DNA of 64,000 bases, taken from the NCBI RefSeq assembly GCF_024029435.1, contig NZ_CP097118.1, positions 1 through 64,000 of the forward strand, written 5' to 3'. Position numbers and translations under genes: made by a program. Below are positions 54,824 through 63,224 of this stretch, in pieces; positions within the stretch are counted from its first letter, which is position 1, and each line of letters opens with the position of its first letter. This stretch comes from Fructilactobacillus hinvesii (GTDB taxonomy: Bacteria > Bacillota > Bacilli > Lactobacillales > Lactobacillaceae). The notes under the pieces were generated by a model, which searched no databases, had not been told where the DNA came from, and was given only the letters and a program-made list of their open reading frames with translations.

Positions 54824-54897
54824 TCGGGATAACAGGAATTGAACCTGCGACCTCATACTCCCGAAGCATGCGCTCTACCAAGCTGAGCTATATCCCG
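54824..54897 (-). tRNA. tRNA-Pro (CGG)
   Basis: 74 bases on the minus strand. Acceptor CGGGATA/TATCCCG, D stem GCTC/GAGC, anticodon arm CATGC-TTCGGGA-GTATG with anticodon CGG, T arm GCAGG-TTCAATT-CCTGT, discriminator A. No encoded CCA. It reads CCG codons. Confidence 0.92.
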
Positions 54898-54969
54898 CTA
54901 GTATCATTACTTAACTATGATACCACAAAGTCGGTTAGTGGTTAAACCATAAATTGTTACACTCCCCTG

Positions 54970-55806
54970 TTACTGAAACGGGTTATAGAACCGCCCGTGA
55001 TTAACCTGAAAGAGCACCAGTGTCATCACTAGTAACAAGATTGCTAACCCAATCACCACAGCATCCATTCTGCGAAACGGTTGAGCCGTGTACCACGTTC
55101 GCTTTTTCTTACTCCCAAACCGACGCAGTTGCATGGCCGTGCTAATTCGATCAATATTTTCAAAACTAGCTAGAATCAACGGAATGATAATGTTAATGAT
55201 CCCGTAAAGCCGCGTGCTAAGCTTTCCTTTAGAAGAAAGTTCAATACCACGGGCCTGTTGGGCATCCTTAATTTCGCCAAATTCGCGTTGCACATCTGGA
55301 ATGTAGCGTAACGTAAGTGCCACGGCGTAACTAATCTTATAGCTAATTCCCAACCGGTTCAGACTCGATGCAAATAAGCTGGGATTCGTCGTCATGATAA
55401 ATACCAGGGCTAGTGGCACCGTACAGATGTATTTGAGCGTCACGTTTACCAGGTAAAACAGTTCCTGCGTGGTAACAGTGAAATAACCCGCCGACAACAA
55501 CACCGTTTTTGTGCCGTACAAATGCACTCCGTACTGGGGAGAAAAGACAAACACCAGTAAGACATTTAAAATCGAAAAGAAAGCGATAAACTTCACCACA
55601 AAGGCCACCTGGCGCCATTTTAGGCGTGACCACCAAAAAATCACCAGTGACAAAATGGCTACTAACCCCAAAAAGCGGGTATCGAAAGTGGTCATGCACG
55701 CAATGGAAACAATCAGAAAAAATAGTAACTTGGCCGTGGCGTTGATTCGGTACACAAAGGTCGTTCCCGGATGATAGCCCAACGTGTTAGTTTCGTTCAC
55801 GTTCAT
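54970..55806 (-). CDS. ECF transporter transmembrane protein EcfT
   Basis: 278 residues with about six membrane segments. The two Ala-Arg-Gly coupling motifs are recognisable in DAQQARGIELSSKGKL and in the preceding LRYIPDVQREFGEI segment. The C-terminus has a last helix (about 250-268). EcfT links the substrate-binding subunit to the ATPases. It overlaps the ATPase gene by 20 bases. Confidence 0.92.
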   Translation of the reverse strand: MNVNETNTLGYHPGTTFVYRINATAKLLFFLIVSIACMTTFDTRFLGLVAILSLVIFWWSRLKWRQVAFVVKFIAFFSILNVLLVFVFSPQYGVHLYGTKTVLLSAGYFTVTTQELFYLVNVTLKYICTVPLALVFIMTTNPSLFASSLNRLGISYKISYAVALTLRYIPDVQREFGEIKDAQQARGIELSSKGKLSTRLYGIINIIIPLILASFENIDRISTAMQLRRFGSKKKRTWYTAQPFRRMDAVVIGLAILLLVMTLVLFQVNHGRFYNPFQ

Positions 55807-57490
55807 TTCCCCCTTCCTTTAAACCGGCAATTAAGCGGGCTTCCGTCGTTTCACACCGTTTTGCTAACGTCCCTAAACTCGTCGAACACAAGTGGGCCGC
55901 TTGCATTAGCTCTTGATCGTTGAGTAGCTGCGCTGGGGTAACGTCAGCCGTCAAGCGGCCTCCTCCGACCACCAAGACTCGATTACTGTACTGTGCCATC
56001 AATTCTAAATCGTGAGTAATCAGCATGATGGTCATTCCCCGTTGGTGCAACTGTTCTAAGAAACTCATGATTTCTGTATAGGTCTGCCAATCCTGTCCGG
56101 CGGTGGGTTCGTCTAAGATCAACAGCTGGGGCTGTAATACCAAAATGGCTGCGATGGTGACCCGCTTTCGTTGCCCAAAGCTAAGCGCACTGAGGGGCCA
56201 GTTGCGAAACGGATACAGTCCACACACCCGCAATACGTCATTGACCTTTGTTTCAATCTGGTCTGCATGGCGTAACTGCAAGCCCAACGCGACCTCGGCA
56301 AAGACCGTTTTTTGTGACAGCATCTGGTTAGGATCCTGCATCACGTACCCAATGTGCTCCGCAATTTCTTTAATGGAAGCAGGCTCCAAGGATTCCCCCT
56401 GCCATTTAATTGTTCCAGTGCCCCGTAAAAAGCCACAAATCAACTTCATCAGGGTTGATTTACCGGCCCCGTTTTGTCCAACAACGCTAATAAAATCTCC
56501 CTGGTTAATCGTGCAGTTTACATCCTTTAAGGTTGCCTGTTGACTGGTTGAGTACTGAAAGCCAACGTCTTGTAAGGTTAGTAGTGGCGTTACCTGTGTT
56601 CTTGTATTCACCGTTTGAGTTTCCATTGACCCCCAGCGCTGGATTTGCTTCTGGTGCTCCGTGGTCAGCTCTAGCTGATGTACATTTGCTAAGTTTGGCA
56701 CGGAGGTCACGTCCACTCCAGCTGCCTTTAACACCCGAACGTAGAGTGGTGGTTCAATTCCGTTCGTCTCTAACACGTCCGTTTTCAATAACGTCGTAAT
56801 GTCCGAATCACTGACGATGTGGCCATCGTTCAACACAATCGCGTGATCAAAATCCAGAGCCGAAACCAAATCCAGCCGGTGTTCAATCATCACCAGGGTA
56901 AAGCCGAGTTCCTGCTGTAATTTCCCCACGAGGTCTAGAATTTCATGACTAGCAATCGGATCCAAATTAGCTAACGGTTCATCTAACAGTAAAATGGGAG
57001 CCTGATTGACTAGCACTCCGGCTAACGACACCTTTTGTTTTTGGCCCCCGGATAGAGACTGGGGCGCTTGTTGTAGTAAATTCTGAATTTGCAACCGCTT
57101 GGCCCACTTTGCAACCACCTGCTTCATTTGCGTCTGGGGCATGGCGTCATTTTCGAGCATAAAAGCCATGTCTTCGCCTGCAGTTAAGCCCGTAAACTGA
57201 CTATCTGGATCTTGGAGTACGGTTGAAACGGAAAAAGAAAGGTCAAACAGGGACGTGGTGCCCAGCGGATGACCCGCTACTTGTCCACTCCCCGTAATGG
57301 TGCCCTGATCCTCACCAGGAATTAGGCCGTTGATACACTTTGCTAACGTTGACTTTCCGCTTCCAGACGGTCCTAAAATCAACAACTTCTCCCCCGGCTG
57401 CACGGTGAGGTTAACGTTAGTTAAATTCGGTTCTGCCTGGCTATTATATTTAAACGAAAAATCATGAAACTCAATGATCGGTTTTGTCAT
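55787..57490 (-). CDS. Fused ECF transporter ATPase (two ABC domains)
   Basis: 567 residues. Two ABC ATPase domains in one chain. First: GPSGSGKSTLAKCINGL, LSGGQKQKVSLAGVL and PILLLDEPLANLDP. Second: GQNGAGKSTLMKLICG, LSFGQRKRVTIAAIL and QLLILDEPTAGQD. This is the double-domain (YkoD/DUF3744-like) type of ECF ATPase. The second signature LSFGQ differs from the canonical LSGGQ. It drives the EcfT-S component module; it is in the middle of a three-gene operon. Confidence 0.93.
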   Translation of the reverse strand: MTKPIIEFHDFSFKYNSQAEPNLTNVNLTVQPGEKLLILGPSGSGKSTLAKCINGLIPGEDQGTITGSGQVAGHPLGTTSLFDLSFSVSTVLQDPDSQFTGLTAGEDMAFMLENDAMPQTQMKQVVAKWAKRLQIQNLLQQAPQSLSGGQKQKVSLAGVLVNQAPILLLDEPLANLDPIASHEILDLVGKLQQELGFTLVMIEHRLDLVSALDFDHAIVLNDGHIVSDSDITTLLKTDVLETNGIEPPLYVRVLKAAGVDVTSVPNLANVHQLELTTEHQKQIQRWGSMETQTVNTRTQVTPLLTLQDVGFQYSTSQQATLKDVNCTINQGDFISVVGQNGAGKSTLMKLICGFLRGTGTIKWQGESLEPASIKEIAEHIGYVMQDPNQMLSQKTVFAEVALGLQLRHADQIETKVNDVLRVCGLYPFRNWPLSALSFGQRKRVTIAAILVLQPQLLILDEPTAGQDWQTYTEIMSFLEQLHQRGMTIMLITHDLELMAQYSNRVLVVGGGRLTADVTPAQLLNDQELMQAAHLCSTSLGTLAKRCETTEARLIAGLKEGGNERERN

Positions 57491-57496
57491 CGTGAC

Positions 57497-58045
57497 CTAC
57501 TCTTTTCGTAAACTATCTTTGCGAACCCGCGTGGCCGCATAGGCTTTAATCAAAATCGTCCCTAACACCCCGACGGAAATACTGTCTAAAGTTCCTGATA
57601 GTAATCCCTGCACGTAAACCTTGCTAGCGGGCTCACTGTAAATCAGGATATCCAACGTTGGGGCAACCAGCGCCCAAAGTAAGTAGTTCGTCACAATTTG
57701 CAGCAGGTTGAACCACAGCATGTCTTTTCCAGAAAAGATGCCATCCCGAACCTTAAAGTACTTCCCAAAGTAACCGATTACCAATCCAAATAAGGCGGAA
57801 CAAAGGACCCAACTCCACCAGGGGTTTCCAAACATCATAAAGTCATTTAACGCGTGACCAATGAAACCGACGGAAAAGCCCACTACCGGTCCATAAATCA
57901 GCGCAAAAAGGGCCAAAAAGGCGTAGGTCGTAGCCAAGTTTGTGTTCGGAAAGCCAGTTGGAATCGATGCAAAGCGATCTAAAATGACAAAGATTGCCGC
58001 TCCAATCCCAATGGCCACCACTTTTTTCACCGATAAACTTTTCAT
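57497..58045 (-). CDS. UPF0397 family ECF substrate-binding (S) component
   Basis: 182 residues with about five or six membrane helices. The opening [43 protein letters not shown] is the UPF0397/ECF-ribofla_trS signature. Such proteins are often annotated as riboflavin S components, but the ligand in this ATPase context is not established. No FMN or other riboswitch was seen upstream. First gene of the ECF operon. Confidence 0.88.
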   Translation of the reverse strand: MKSLSVKKVVAIGIGAAIFVILDRFASIPTGFPNTNLATTYAFLALFALIYGPVVGFSVGFIGHALNDFMMFGNPWWSWVLCSALFGLVIGYFGKYFKVRDGIFSGKDMLWFNLLQIVTNYLLWALVAPTLDILIYSEPASKVYVQGLLSGTLDSISVGVLGTILIKAYAATRVRKDSLRKE

Positions 58046-58083
58046 GAGTATTATTCTCCCTTTAATTTTTTAATACATTCACC

Positions 58084-58112
58084 ATTATACGGTTAATTAG
58101 GGATTATCTCAA
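58084..58112 (-). promoter_or_regulatory. Promoter of the ECF operon
   Basis: -10 TATAAT at 58084-58089 and TTGAGA 17 bases upstream (58107-58112) on the minus strand, 39 bases before the first start codon. Confidence 0.75.
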
Positions 58113-58160
58113 TCACTTCCAGAAAATAGTTCGGTTTTCATCTAAGAGTAGTTCGTACTA

Positions 58161-58197
58161 AAAAACGTGACCCCCTAACCGTAATTAAGGAGCCACG
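58161..58197 (-). terminator. Terminator of the 3-methyladenine glycosylase gene
   Basis: CGTGGCTCC / GGGGGTCACG pair on the minus strand with G-U wobbles, a 13-base loop and a T run. Confidence 0.75.
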
Positions 58198-58206
58198 CTG
58201 TGCATT

Positions 58207-58842
58207 TTATTCAGTTTTCCAACCGTGATTTTCAAGGTCAAAGGAGCGCTTGGGCAACTTTGAGACGTATGGATTCCCAGCCACGTAGAACCGATACGGT
58301 TTTTCCGTCCAACTGCCCCGATCACTTACCCCAATTCGGCCACTGGCCACAATTTGGTGGGGAACTTTTCCGTGGTCTAAGTCAATGTCTAGAGCGGTCT
58401 CGCCAAATTCAAGTTCGTTAAGGCGCTTATCGGTAATCCCAAGGGCTTCCATCAACTTACCGGGTCCATTGGTTAGATCATAACCATGTTTCGCTCGGTT
58501 TTGTTCCATCAATTCTCGGCCCTGAACCGGTTCTAAACCGCGAATCAGAATCCCTTCCGGAACGTCCTTGGCTTGCGCCGCCACATCCAAACAGAGTCTA
58601 GAATGAATCGAATAGATGTAAATCGTTCCAGGAACCCCATAAAGAGCTTCGTTAGCTGGAGTACGCTTTCCTTGGTAAGCATGAGCCGCAGAATCTCTCT
58701 GTCCGAGATAGGCCTCAGCCTCCGTGATGTAGCCACTCATCAATCCCTGTGGGGAATGATAAAGCAAGAGCTTGCCTAGTAACCGCTTGGTAATTTCATC
58801 CGTGGTTCCCGTTGCAAAGAACCGTCGTAGTCTCTCTGTCAC
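58207..58842 (-). CDS. DNA-3-methyladenine glycosylase (AAG/MPG family)
   Basis: 211 residues. Removes alkylated purines from DNA in base-excision repair. GYITEAEAYLGQRDSAAHAYQGKRTPANEALYGVPGTIYIYSIHSRLCLDV carries the catalytic Glu and Tyr residues of the MPG fold. GPGKLMEALGI follows. The start is GTG 58842 with a GGCGG-type site upstream. It is separated from the UspA gene by 32 bases. Confidence 0.94.
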   Translation of the reverse strand: MTERLRRFFATGTTDEITKRLLGKLLLYHSPQGLMSGYITEAEAYLGQRDSAAHAYQGKRTPANEALYGVPGTIYIYSIHSRLCLDVAAQAKDVPEGILIRGLEPVQGRELMEQNRAKHGYDLTNGPGKLMEALGITDKRLNELEFGETALDIDLDHGKVPHQIVASGRIGVSDRGSWTEKPYRFYVAGNPYVSKLPKRSFDLENHGWKTE

Positions 58843-58874
58843 TGCTCGCGTCCGCCTTTAAAAATCGTCATTAA

Positions 58875-59321
58875 CTACCGCACCACGATTACTGAAATCT
58901 TAGCGCGTTTAGCCAACTTCACACTGATGCTGTAAAAGTGGTGTTCGCCACCCTTATCTGCCCCACAAACCAACAAATCTGGTTTGAAATCAGGAATAAT
59001 GGTGTCGAGGATTTCATCGTCGATGTCGCCACCTTCACTGGCAATTCCCGTGACTTCTTGCACTCCAGCGTCCTTGGCCATGTCAACGTACTTGTAAATC
59101 ACCTGGTTTAAAGCATCCCGCTTCTCGTCCAATTTCTTCGGTGTCAGAGAATCGTAAATGTTAATGTCACCACCCTCTAATACCGAACAAATTCCGAGAT
59201 GGGCGTGGAACGTTTTCGCCTGCGTTACTGCATAACTTAATGCGCGCACGTTAGCCTCTGGATCATCAGCATCAATTGTCAATAAAATCCGTTTGAATTC
59301 TAATGGCTCTACTTGACTCAT
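58875..59321 (-). CDS. Universal stress protein
   Basis: 148 residues. UspA fold with FKRILLTIDADDPEANVRALSYAV at the N-terminus. The C-terminal nucleotide-binding consensus G-x2-G-x9-G(S/T) is only partly kept (CGADKGGEHHFYSISVKLAKRAKISVIVV). AGGAGG lies just before ATG 59321. Small general stress protein; target unknown. Confidence 0.9.
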   Translation of the reverse strand: MSQVEPLEFKRILLTIDADDPEANVRALSYAVTQAKTFHAHLGICSVLEGGDINIYDSLTPKKLDEKRDALNQVIYKYVDMAKDAGVQEVTGIASEGGDIDDEILDTIIPDFKPDLLVCGADKGGEHHFYSISVKLAKRAKISVIVVR

Positions 59322-59385
59322 TTATCTCACCTCCTCGTCTTTATCATAGCATGAAACCATTTTTCTCGCCGGTTGAATTTAACCG

Positions 59386-61014
59386 TTAATCCTCATCGTC
59401 GTCCTTGGCGTTCAACTGGGCAATCATGTGCCGAGCCCGAATCCGTCGCATCTTTTCCTTCTTCTTTTCGACCCGCATGTCTTCCATTCCCTTGGCTTTG
59501 AGTACGATTCCTTCGTCGTTTTTCACCATGTGGTAAATGGAAATCAGAATCATGATGCAGACAAACATTAACGGGAATCCAGCAATCGCACAGAAGGTTT
59601 GAATGGTATCAAAGCCACCAACTACGACAATTCCAAAGGCAAAGAGTACAAAGACAACGACCCAGGTCATCCGATTAACTTGGCTGGGATCCTGGTTCCC
59701 CTTTAACTTCAAACTCGTAAAGGAAGACACGATGTAGGCCGAAGAAGAAATCGTCGTGGCCAAGAAAATAAAACAGGATAAACAATAAACTGCAAACACA
59801 ATTCCCTTCATGGGAAGCGTCCCCAGCACCGCCGTAATCACAGCAGCCTGCCCGTGGGTATTCAAAATGTGGACGAGGTTAATCACGCCATTCTTTTGCA
59901 ACCACAAGGAGTAGCCCCCTAAAATGGCGTAAAAGCTTAAGCACCCTGCGGAACCGTACATCATCATTCCCAACAGGACCTGGCGAATTGTCCGTCCTTT
60001 AGAGATCCGAGCAATGAACAGCCCCATCACTGGCATGTATGATAACCACCAACCCCAGTAAAAGATGGTTTCAGAATTCGCAATGTCTGGGGTCCCGTTT
60101 GGAACCGTGTTGGTGCTGAGCTTAATGAAGTTACTAGCTAACAGCCCCAGACTGTTTGTTTCCGAGCTTAAAATGTAAATCGTGGGGCCGACTAACAAAA
60201 CGAAGGCTAAAAAGATAATGGCGGTCCAAATGTGCATGTCGCTTAACCGGTCAATTCCTCCATTCAAACCGTGCCAGACGGTCCAGGCAAAGATCACGAA
60301 TAAAATGGCAAACAAGCCCAGCTTGAGGGCCATACTATCAGGCCAGCCGGTCAAACCACTCAAAACGTTAGAGATAATGGGAATTTCCATTCCAACGGAC
60401 GAGCCAACCCCGCCCATGATTCCAAAGACCACCAGAAAATCAACCAACTGGCGTCCCGCATACTGCCACTTAGCGTCTCCCTGTAAAAAATTAATCGACT
60501 TGCTCAAACGCTGCACCTTATTCTTCTTCACGAATAAAATGTAGCCAATCGCGATTGCAGCTGGAGCAAACATCATCCATGCCATCGGACCCCAGTCAAA
60601 CTGACCCAGCATGTGCGCGTAATTATAGGCATCCTCTGAGAAGGGTTTAATTCCAAAGGCTGGATGCGAGACGTAACGAATCGGGTCGACCATACTAAGC
60701 ATTAAAATGCTAGCGTCAATCGCCGTCGCAAAGACCATGCTCCCCCATTGCAAACTGCTATACTGGGGCGTTGAATTGGGGTCTCCAAGCTTAATTGCTC
60801 CGTACTTACTAAAAATCAACCACATGAAAAAAACGAAATTAATGATGTAGACTATCATGTAGGCCCACCCCATCTGCTTGGTGATCCACGCTAGTGCCGT
60901 AGCTAGATCTCCCTGCAACGTGCTTCCCCCGGCAATTAAGATGACCGAGGCCACCACAAAAATCACCATGGTTGGAATAAAAACGAATTTATCAATGTTG
61001 AAATGCTTAAAAAT
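59386..61014 (-). CDS. BCCT family transporter (betaine/carnitine/choline), probable ATT start
   Basis: 542 residues if the ATT codon at 61014 is used. AGGAGG (61021-61026) lies six bases before that ATT. The frame continues FKHFNIDKFVFIPTMVIFVVASVILIAGG, like BCCT N-termini. The first ATG, 15 codons later (60969), has no ribosome binding site and would remove part of the first helix. Typical BCCT blocks: WGWWLSYMPVMGLFIARISKGRTIRQV and SMVDPIRYVSHP. A charged C-terminal tail (EKKKEKMRRIRARH) is usual for osmosensing members. Probably imports compatible solutes. Confidence 0.9.
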   Translation of the reverse strand: MFKHFNIDKFVFIPTMVIFVVASVILIAGGSTLQGDLATALAWITKQMGWAYMIVYIINFVFFMWLIFSKYGAIKLGDPNSTPQYSSLQWGSMVFATAIDASILMLSMVDPIRYVSHPAFGIKPFSEDAYNYAHMLGQFDWGPMAWMMFAPAAIAIGYILFVKKNKVQRLSKSINFLQGDAKWQYAGRQLVDFLVVFGIMGGVGSSVGMEIPIISNVLSGLTGWPDSMALKLGLFAILFVIFAWTVWHGLNGGIDRLSDMHIWTAIIFLAFVLLVGPTIYILSSETNSLGLLASNFIKLSTNTVPNGTPDIANSETIFYWGWWLSYMPVMGLFIARISKGRTIRQVLLGMMMYGSAGCLSFYAILGGYSLWLQKNGVINLVHILNTHGQAAVITAVLGTLPMKGIVFAVYCLSCFIFLATTISSSAYIVSSFTSLKLKGNQDPSQVNRMTWVVVFVLFAFGIVVVGGFDTIQTFCAIAGFPLMFVCIMILISIYHMVKNDEGIVLKAKGMEDMRVEKKKEKMRRIRARHMIAQLNAKDDDED

Positions 61015-61049
61015 AGTGGTCCTCCTGAAAGCTCAAGGCTTTTTCACAC

Positions 61050-61098
61050 AAAAATGCCGCTACGTGCCTCGAAATTCGAACCTAATAGCGGCATTTTT
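61050..61098. terminator. Terminator between the acetyltransferase and BCCT genes
   Basis: Inverted repeat AAAAATGCCGCTA / TAGCGGCATTTTT with a 23-base loop. It follows the acetyltransferase gene and precedes the BCCT gene, both on the minus strand. Confidence 0.85.
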
Positions 61099-61128
61099 AA
61101 CTTTTAAATGATTCTGATTATAACACTT

Positions 61129-61701
61129 TTATCTTTCTTCCAAATCATGATTATCAATTGTTTTGATTACCCGGGCGGGATTACCGGCAAGCACCACGTC
61201 ATCACCAAACGACTTCGTAACTACCGCTCCGGCACCCACAACCACGTTGTTGCCCAGGGTGACGCCCGGTAAAATCGTAACGTTTCCCCCAAACCAGGCA
61301 TTATCACCAATGGTAATTGGAGCGCCTAGTTCCACGTCGTTAATTCGCTGGCGGGCATTTAACGGGTGAATGTTAGTGTATAGCCCACAGTTAGGTCCAA
61401 TGTAACAATTTTTCCCAAACCGGATTGGACAGGAATCCAGCAGGGTTAAATTATAATTACCAAAGAAGTTATTGCCAATGTGGACGTTAAACCCATAGTC
61501 AAACTGCAAGCCACTCTCTACGAAAAATTCAGCTCCGGTCTCTGCCAAGAGACCTTTAATCATCGTATTGCGTTCCTCGTTATCAGGGGTGTTATTAATT
61601 TTTTGTAACAGCTTGCGCACTAAAATTCGGCGCTTAATTAGTTCATGATCAAACTGGTTAAATGACTCTCCGGCCGTCATTTTTTCTCGTTCAGTTGTCA
61701 T
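61129..61701 (-). CDS. Maltose/galactoside O-acetyltransferase family protein
   Basis: 190 residues. N-terminal Mac domain (EREKMTAGESFNQFDHELIKRRILVRKLLQKINNT) and a left-handed beta-helix of hexapeptide repeats (IGNNFFGNYNLTLLD, IGDNAWFGGNVTILPGVTLGNNVVVGAGAVVTKSF, VLAGNPARVIK). Transfers acetyl from acetyl-CoA to sugars. The start overlaps the RNase HI gene by 11 bases. Confidence 0.95.
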   Translation of the reverse strand: MTTEREKMTAGESFNQFDHELIKRRILVRKLLQKINNTPDNEERNTMIKGLLAETGAEFFVESGLQFDYGFNVHIGNNFFGNYNLTLLDSCPIRFGKNCYIGPNCGLYTNIHPLNARQRINDVELGAPITIGDNAWFGGNVTILPGVTLGNNVVVGAGAVVTKSFGDDVVLAGNPARVIKTIDNHDLEER

Positions 61702-62407
61702 CGGTGTGCTTCCTTTCCATCTGATCCATCGTTTGGTTTAAGCGTTCGTCCACAAAAACGTTCCCGTGGTTCGTCGCGTGCCCTTTGGTCCAAGCCAGTT
61801 GCAACTTAGGAAATTCACCTAGCAAGGCATCTAACTTTTGCCACAGTTCCTGATTTTTCAGCTCTCCGTTTGCCCGGCGCCAACCCCGTCGCTTCCAGCC
61901 GGAAAGCCACCCCTTTTCGATGGCATCTAGCACATACTTAGAGTCAGAGACCACGCCGATGGAAAGTTGATTAAACTGATTATCACATAACCATTGTAAC
62001 GCTTTTACTAACGCTGTGATTTCCATCTTGTTATTGGTCACACCCCACTCACCGTCAGAATCACTATGTTGGCGACCTTGATAGTCAATTAGATAGGCCC
62101 AGGCAGCCGGATCGGTATTTTTGACGTGTCCCCCAGCGACGTTGCCGTGGTTTCGAGATCCTCCGTCCGTAAAGACCACGATCTGTGGGCGTTTGGTTAA
62201 CGATCCAGGCCTGGTGGCCGGCTGTTGTTGCGCTCGATTGGACTGAGCATAAGCATGCATGAACCGCTCTGCCTCCCTTTGGGTAGCAAAACTCTTGTAC
62301 TGGGCCTGTGGGAACCGTTCGACTTGCTCCTTGGTTTCAACCCAGCTACGGTAAATTCCCGGTTGGCGTCCCTTACGCACGGCGTAGTATTTTTGGCTTT
62401 TCACCAT
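61691..62407 (-). CDS. rnhA: Ribonuclease HI with N-terminal hybrid-binding domain
   Basis: 238 residues. N-terminal RNase H1 hybrid-binding domain (KYYAVRKGRQPGIYRSWVETKEQVERFPQAQYKSFATQREAERFM), a linker, then RNase H with VVFTDGGSRNHG (Asp), NNKMEITALVKALQW (Glu), GVVSDSKYVLD (Asp) and VDERLN (Asp). It degrades RNA in RNA-DNA hybrids. The start is ATG 62407; a TTG one codon earlier is possible. Confidence 0.96.
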   Translation of the reverse strand: MVKSQKYYAVRKGRQPGIYRSWVETKEQVERFPQAQYKSFATQREAERFMHAYAQSNRAQQQPATRPGSLTKRPQIVVFTDGGSRNHGNVAGGHVKNTDPAAWAYLIDYQGRQHSDSDGEWGVTNNKMEITALVKALQWLCDNQFNQLSIGVVSDSKYVLDAIEKGWLSGWKRRGWRRANGELKNQELWQKLDALLGEFPKLQLAWTKGHATNHGNVFVDERLNQTMDQMERKHTDDN

Positions 62408-62517
62408 CAAACCACTTCCTTTCTAATTTACAGAAAAACTTCAGAATTAATCGGTCTAAATCCTTTGCAGGACGTGCTTTTTATGTAAAAATAATAGTAG
62501 AAATGGAGGAGAATAAT

Positions 62518-62955
62518 ATGTCTGAGCTTAATATTAAACTAATCACGGCTGACCAAGCCATGAAAATGTTGCGCGATCGTCATGCCAAGCGCAATGAACG
62601 TTTTCCTCAATTAATCTCAGCTGGCAGTTATATCTTACCCGACTACTATTTAACCAGAAAAAGAGAAGCTTTTAAAATTAGACGACACACTTTCTTAAAG
62701 AAAAAGTCGCGTTCATACGTTGCCTTTGACTCTGAAAACGGTCAGAGCTTATGGCTGCGGAACTTTAACAGTCTTTCAGAAGCAATGTTTTGGTTAAATA
62801 CGGGCTTAACACCAGCCGACACGGACTCCAGCAATTCATTTGCCAAATGGAAAGAAAGTCACGTAGCAGAAATCAATGAAATTAAAGATCAGTTGCGGGC
62901 TATGTCCAAATTGAAGAAAAAAGAAATTGTGAAGGCTACGAAAGCCAAGAAATAA
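62518..62955 (+). CDS. Basic protein of unknown function
   Basis: 145 residues, with GGAGG eight bases before ATG 62518. A much longer open frame upstream has no such site and overlaps the RNase HI gene. The middle is Lys/Arg-rich (YLTRKREAFKIRRHTFLKKKSRSYVAFDSENGQ) and the C-terminus ends in a Lys/Ala-rich helix (LKKKEIVKATKAKK). No membrane segment or known domain. Nucleic-acid binding is possible from charge alone. Confidence 0.75.
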   Translation: MSELNIKLITADQAMKMLRDRHAKRNERFPQLISAGSYILPDYYLTRKREAFKIRRHTFLKKKSRSYVAFDSENGQSLWLRNFNSLSEAMFWLNTGLTPADTDSSNSFAKWKESHVAEINEIKDQLRAMSKLKKKEIVKATKAKK

Positions 62956-62998
62956 GTAAAAAGGGATTACGAAAATTATTTCGTAATCCCTTTTTACT
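62955..62998. terminator. Bidirectional terminator
   Basis: Perfect 20-base arms at 62955-62974 and 62979-62998 (AGTAAAAAGGGATTACGAAA and its complement) with a four-base loop, between the convergent 145- and 41-residue genes. Confidence 0.9.
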
Positions 62999-63124
62999 TT
63001 ACTTAGCAGCAGGTTTTTGTTTCAAGAACTTTTGTAAATCTGCAACTCGTTTTTGTTCTTTTTTACGTTTTTTCTGGTCGATTGGCCGACGACCTTGGAC
63101 ACCATTTGGATGACAAATTCTCAT
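62999..63124 (-). CDS. Small basic protein, 41 residues
   Basis: 41 residues, too short for routine calling. ATG 63124 has AAAGGAG eight bases upstream. It begins MRICHPNGVQGRRPIDQKKR and ends DLQKFLKQKPAAK. More than a third of the residues are Lys or Arg. It is bounded by the bidirectional terminator at the 3' side and a divergent promoter region at the 5' side. No family was recognised; ribosome association or RNA binding is only a guess from charge. Confidence 0.7.
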   Translation of the reverse strand: MRICHPNGVQGRRPIDQKKRKKEQKRVADLQKFLKQKPAAK

Positions 63125-63148
63125 GATGAACACTCCTTTACTTTAGAC

Positions 63149-63177
63149 TTACAAATAACAGCTCCCTGTATTATAAT
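63149..63177 (+). promoter_or_regulatory. Promoter of the kinase gene; -10 may serve both strands
   Basis: -35 TTACAA (63149-63154), 17-base spacer, -10 TATAAT (63172-63177). The surrounding GTATTATAATAC is palindromic, so the same -10 can serve the divergent 41-residue gene. Confidence 0.65.
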
Positions 63178-63224
63178 ACACCCAACGTAGAAAAATCAAA
63201 TTTCTTCAGGAAGGTGTGTCCCTT

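Noticed and set aside
58046..58160. FMN riboswitch before the ECF operon
   Set aside because: A normal promoter lies 39 bases from the start codon, leaving no room for an aptamer.
62308..62517. N-terminal extension of the 145-residue basic protein
   Set aside because: It overlaps the RNase HI gene in antisense and lacks a ribosome binding site; GGAGG precedes 62518.
63125..63224. TPP riboswitch before the ThiD-like gene
   Set aside because: The leader is only about 40 bases after the predicted start site and lacks thi-box sequence.
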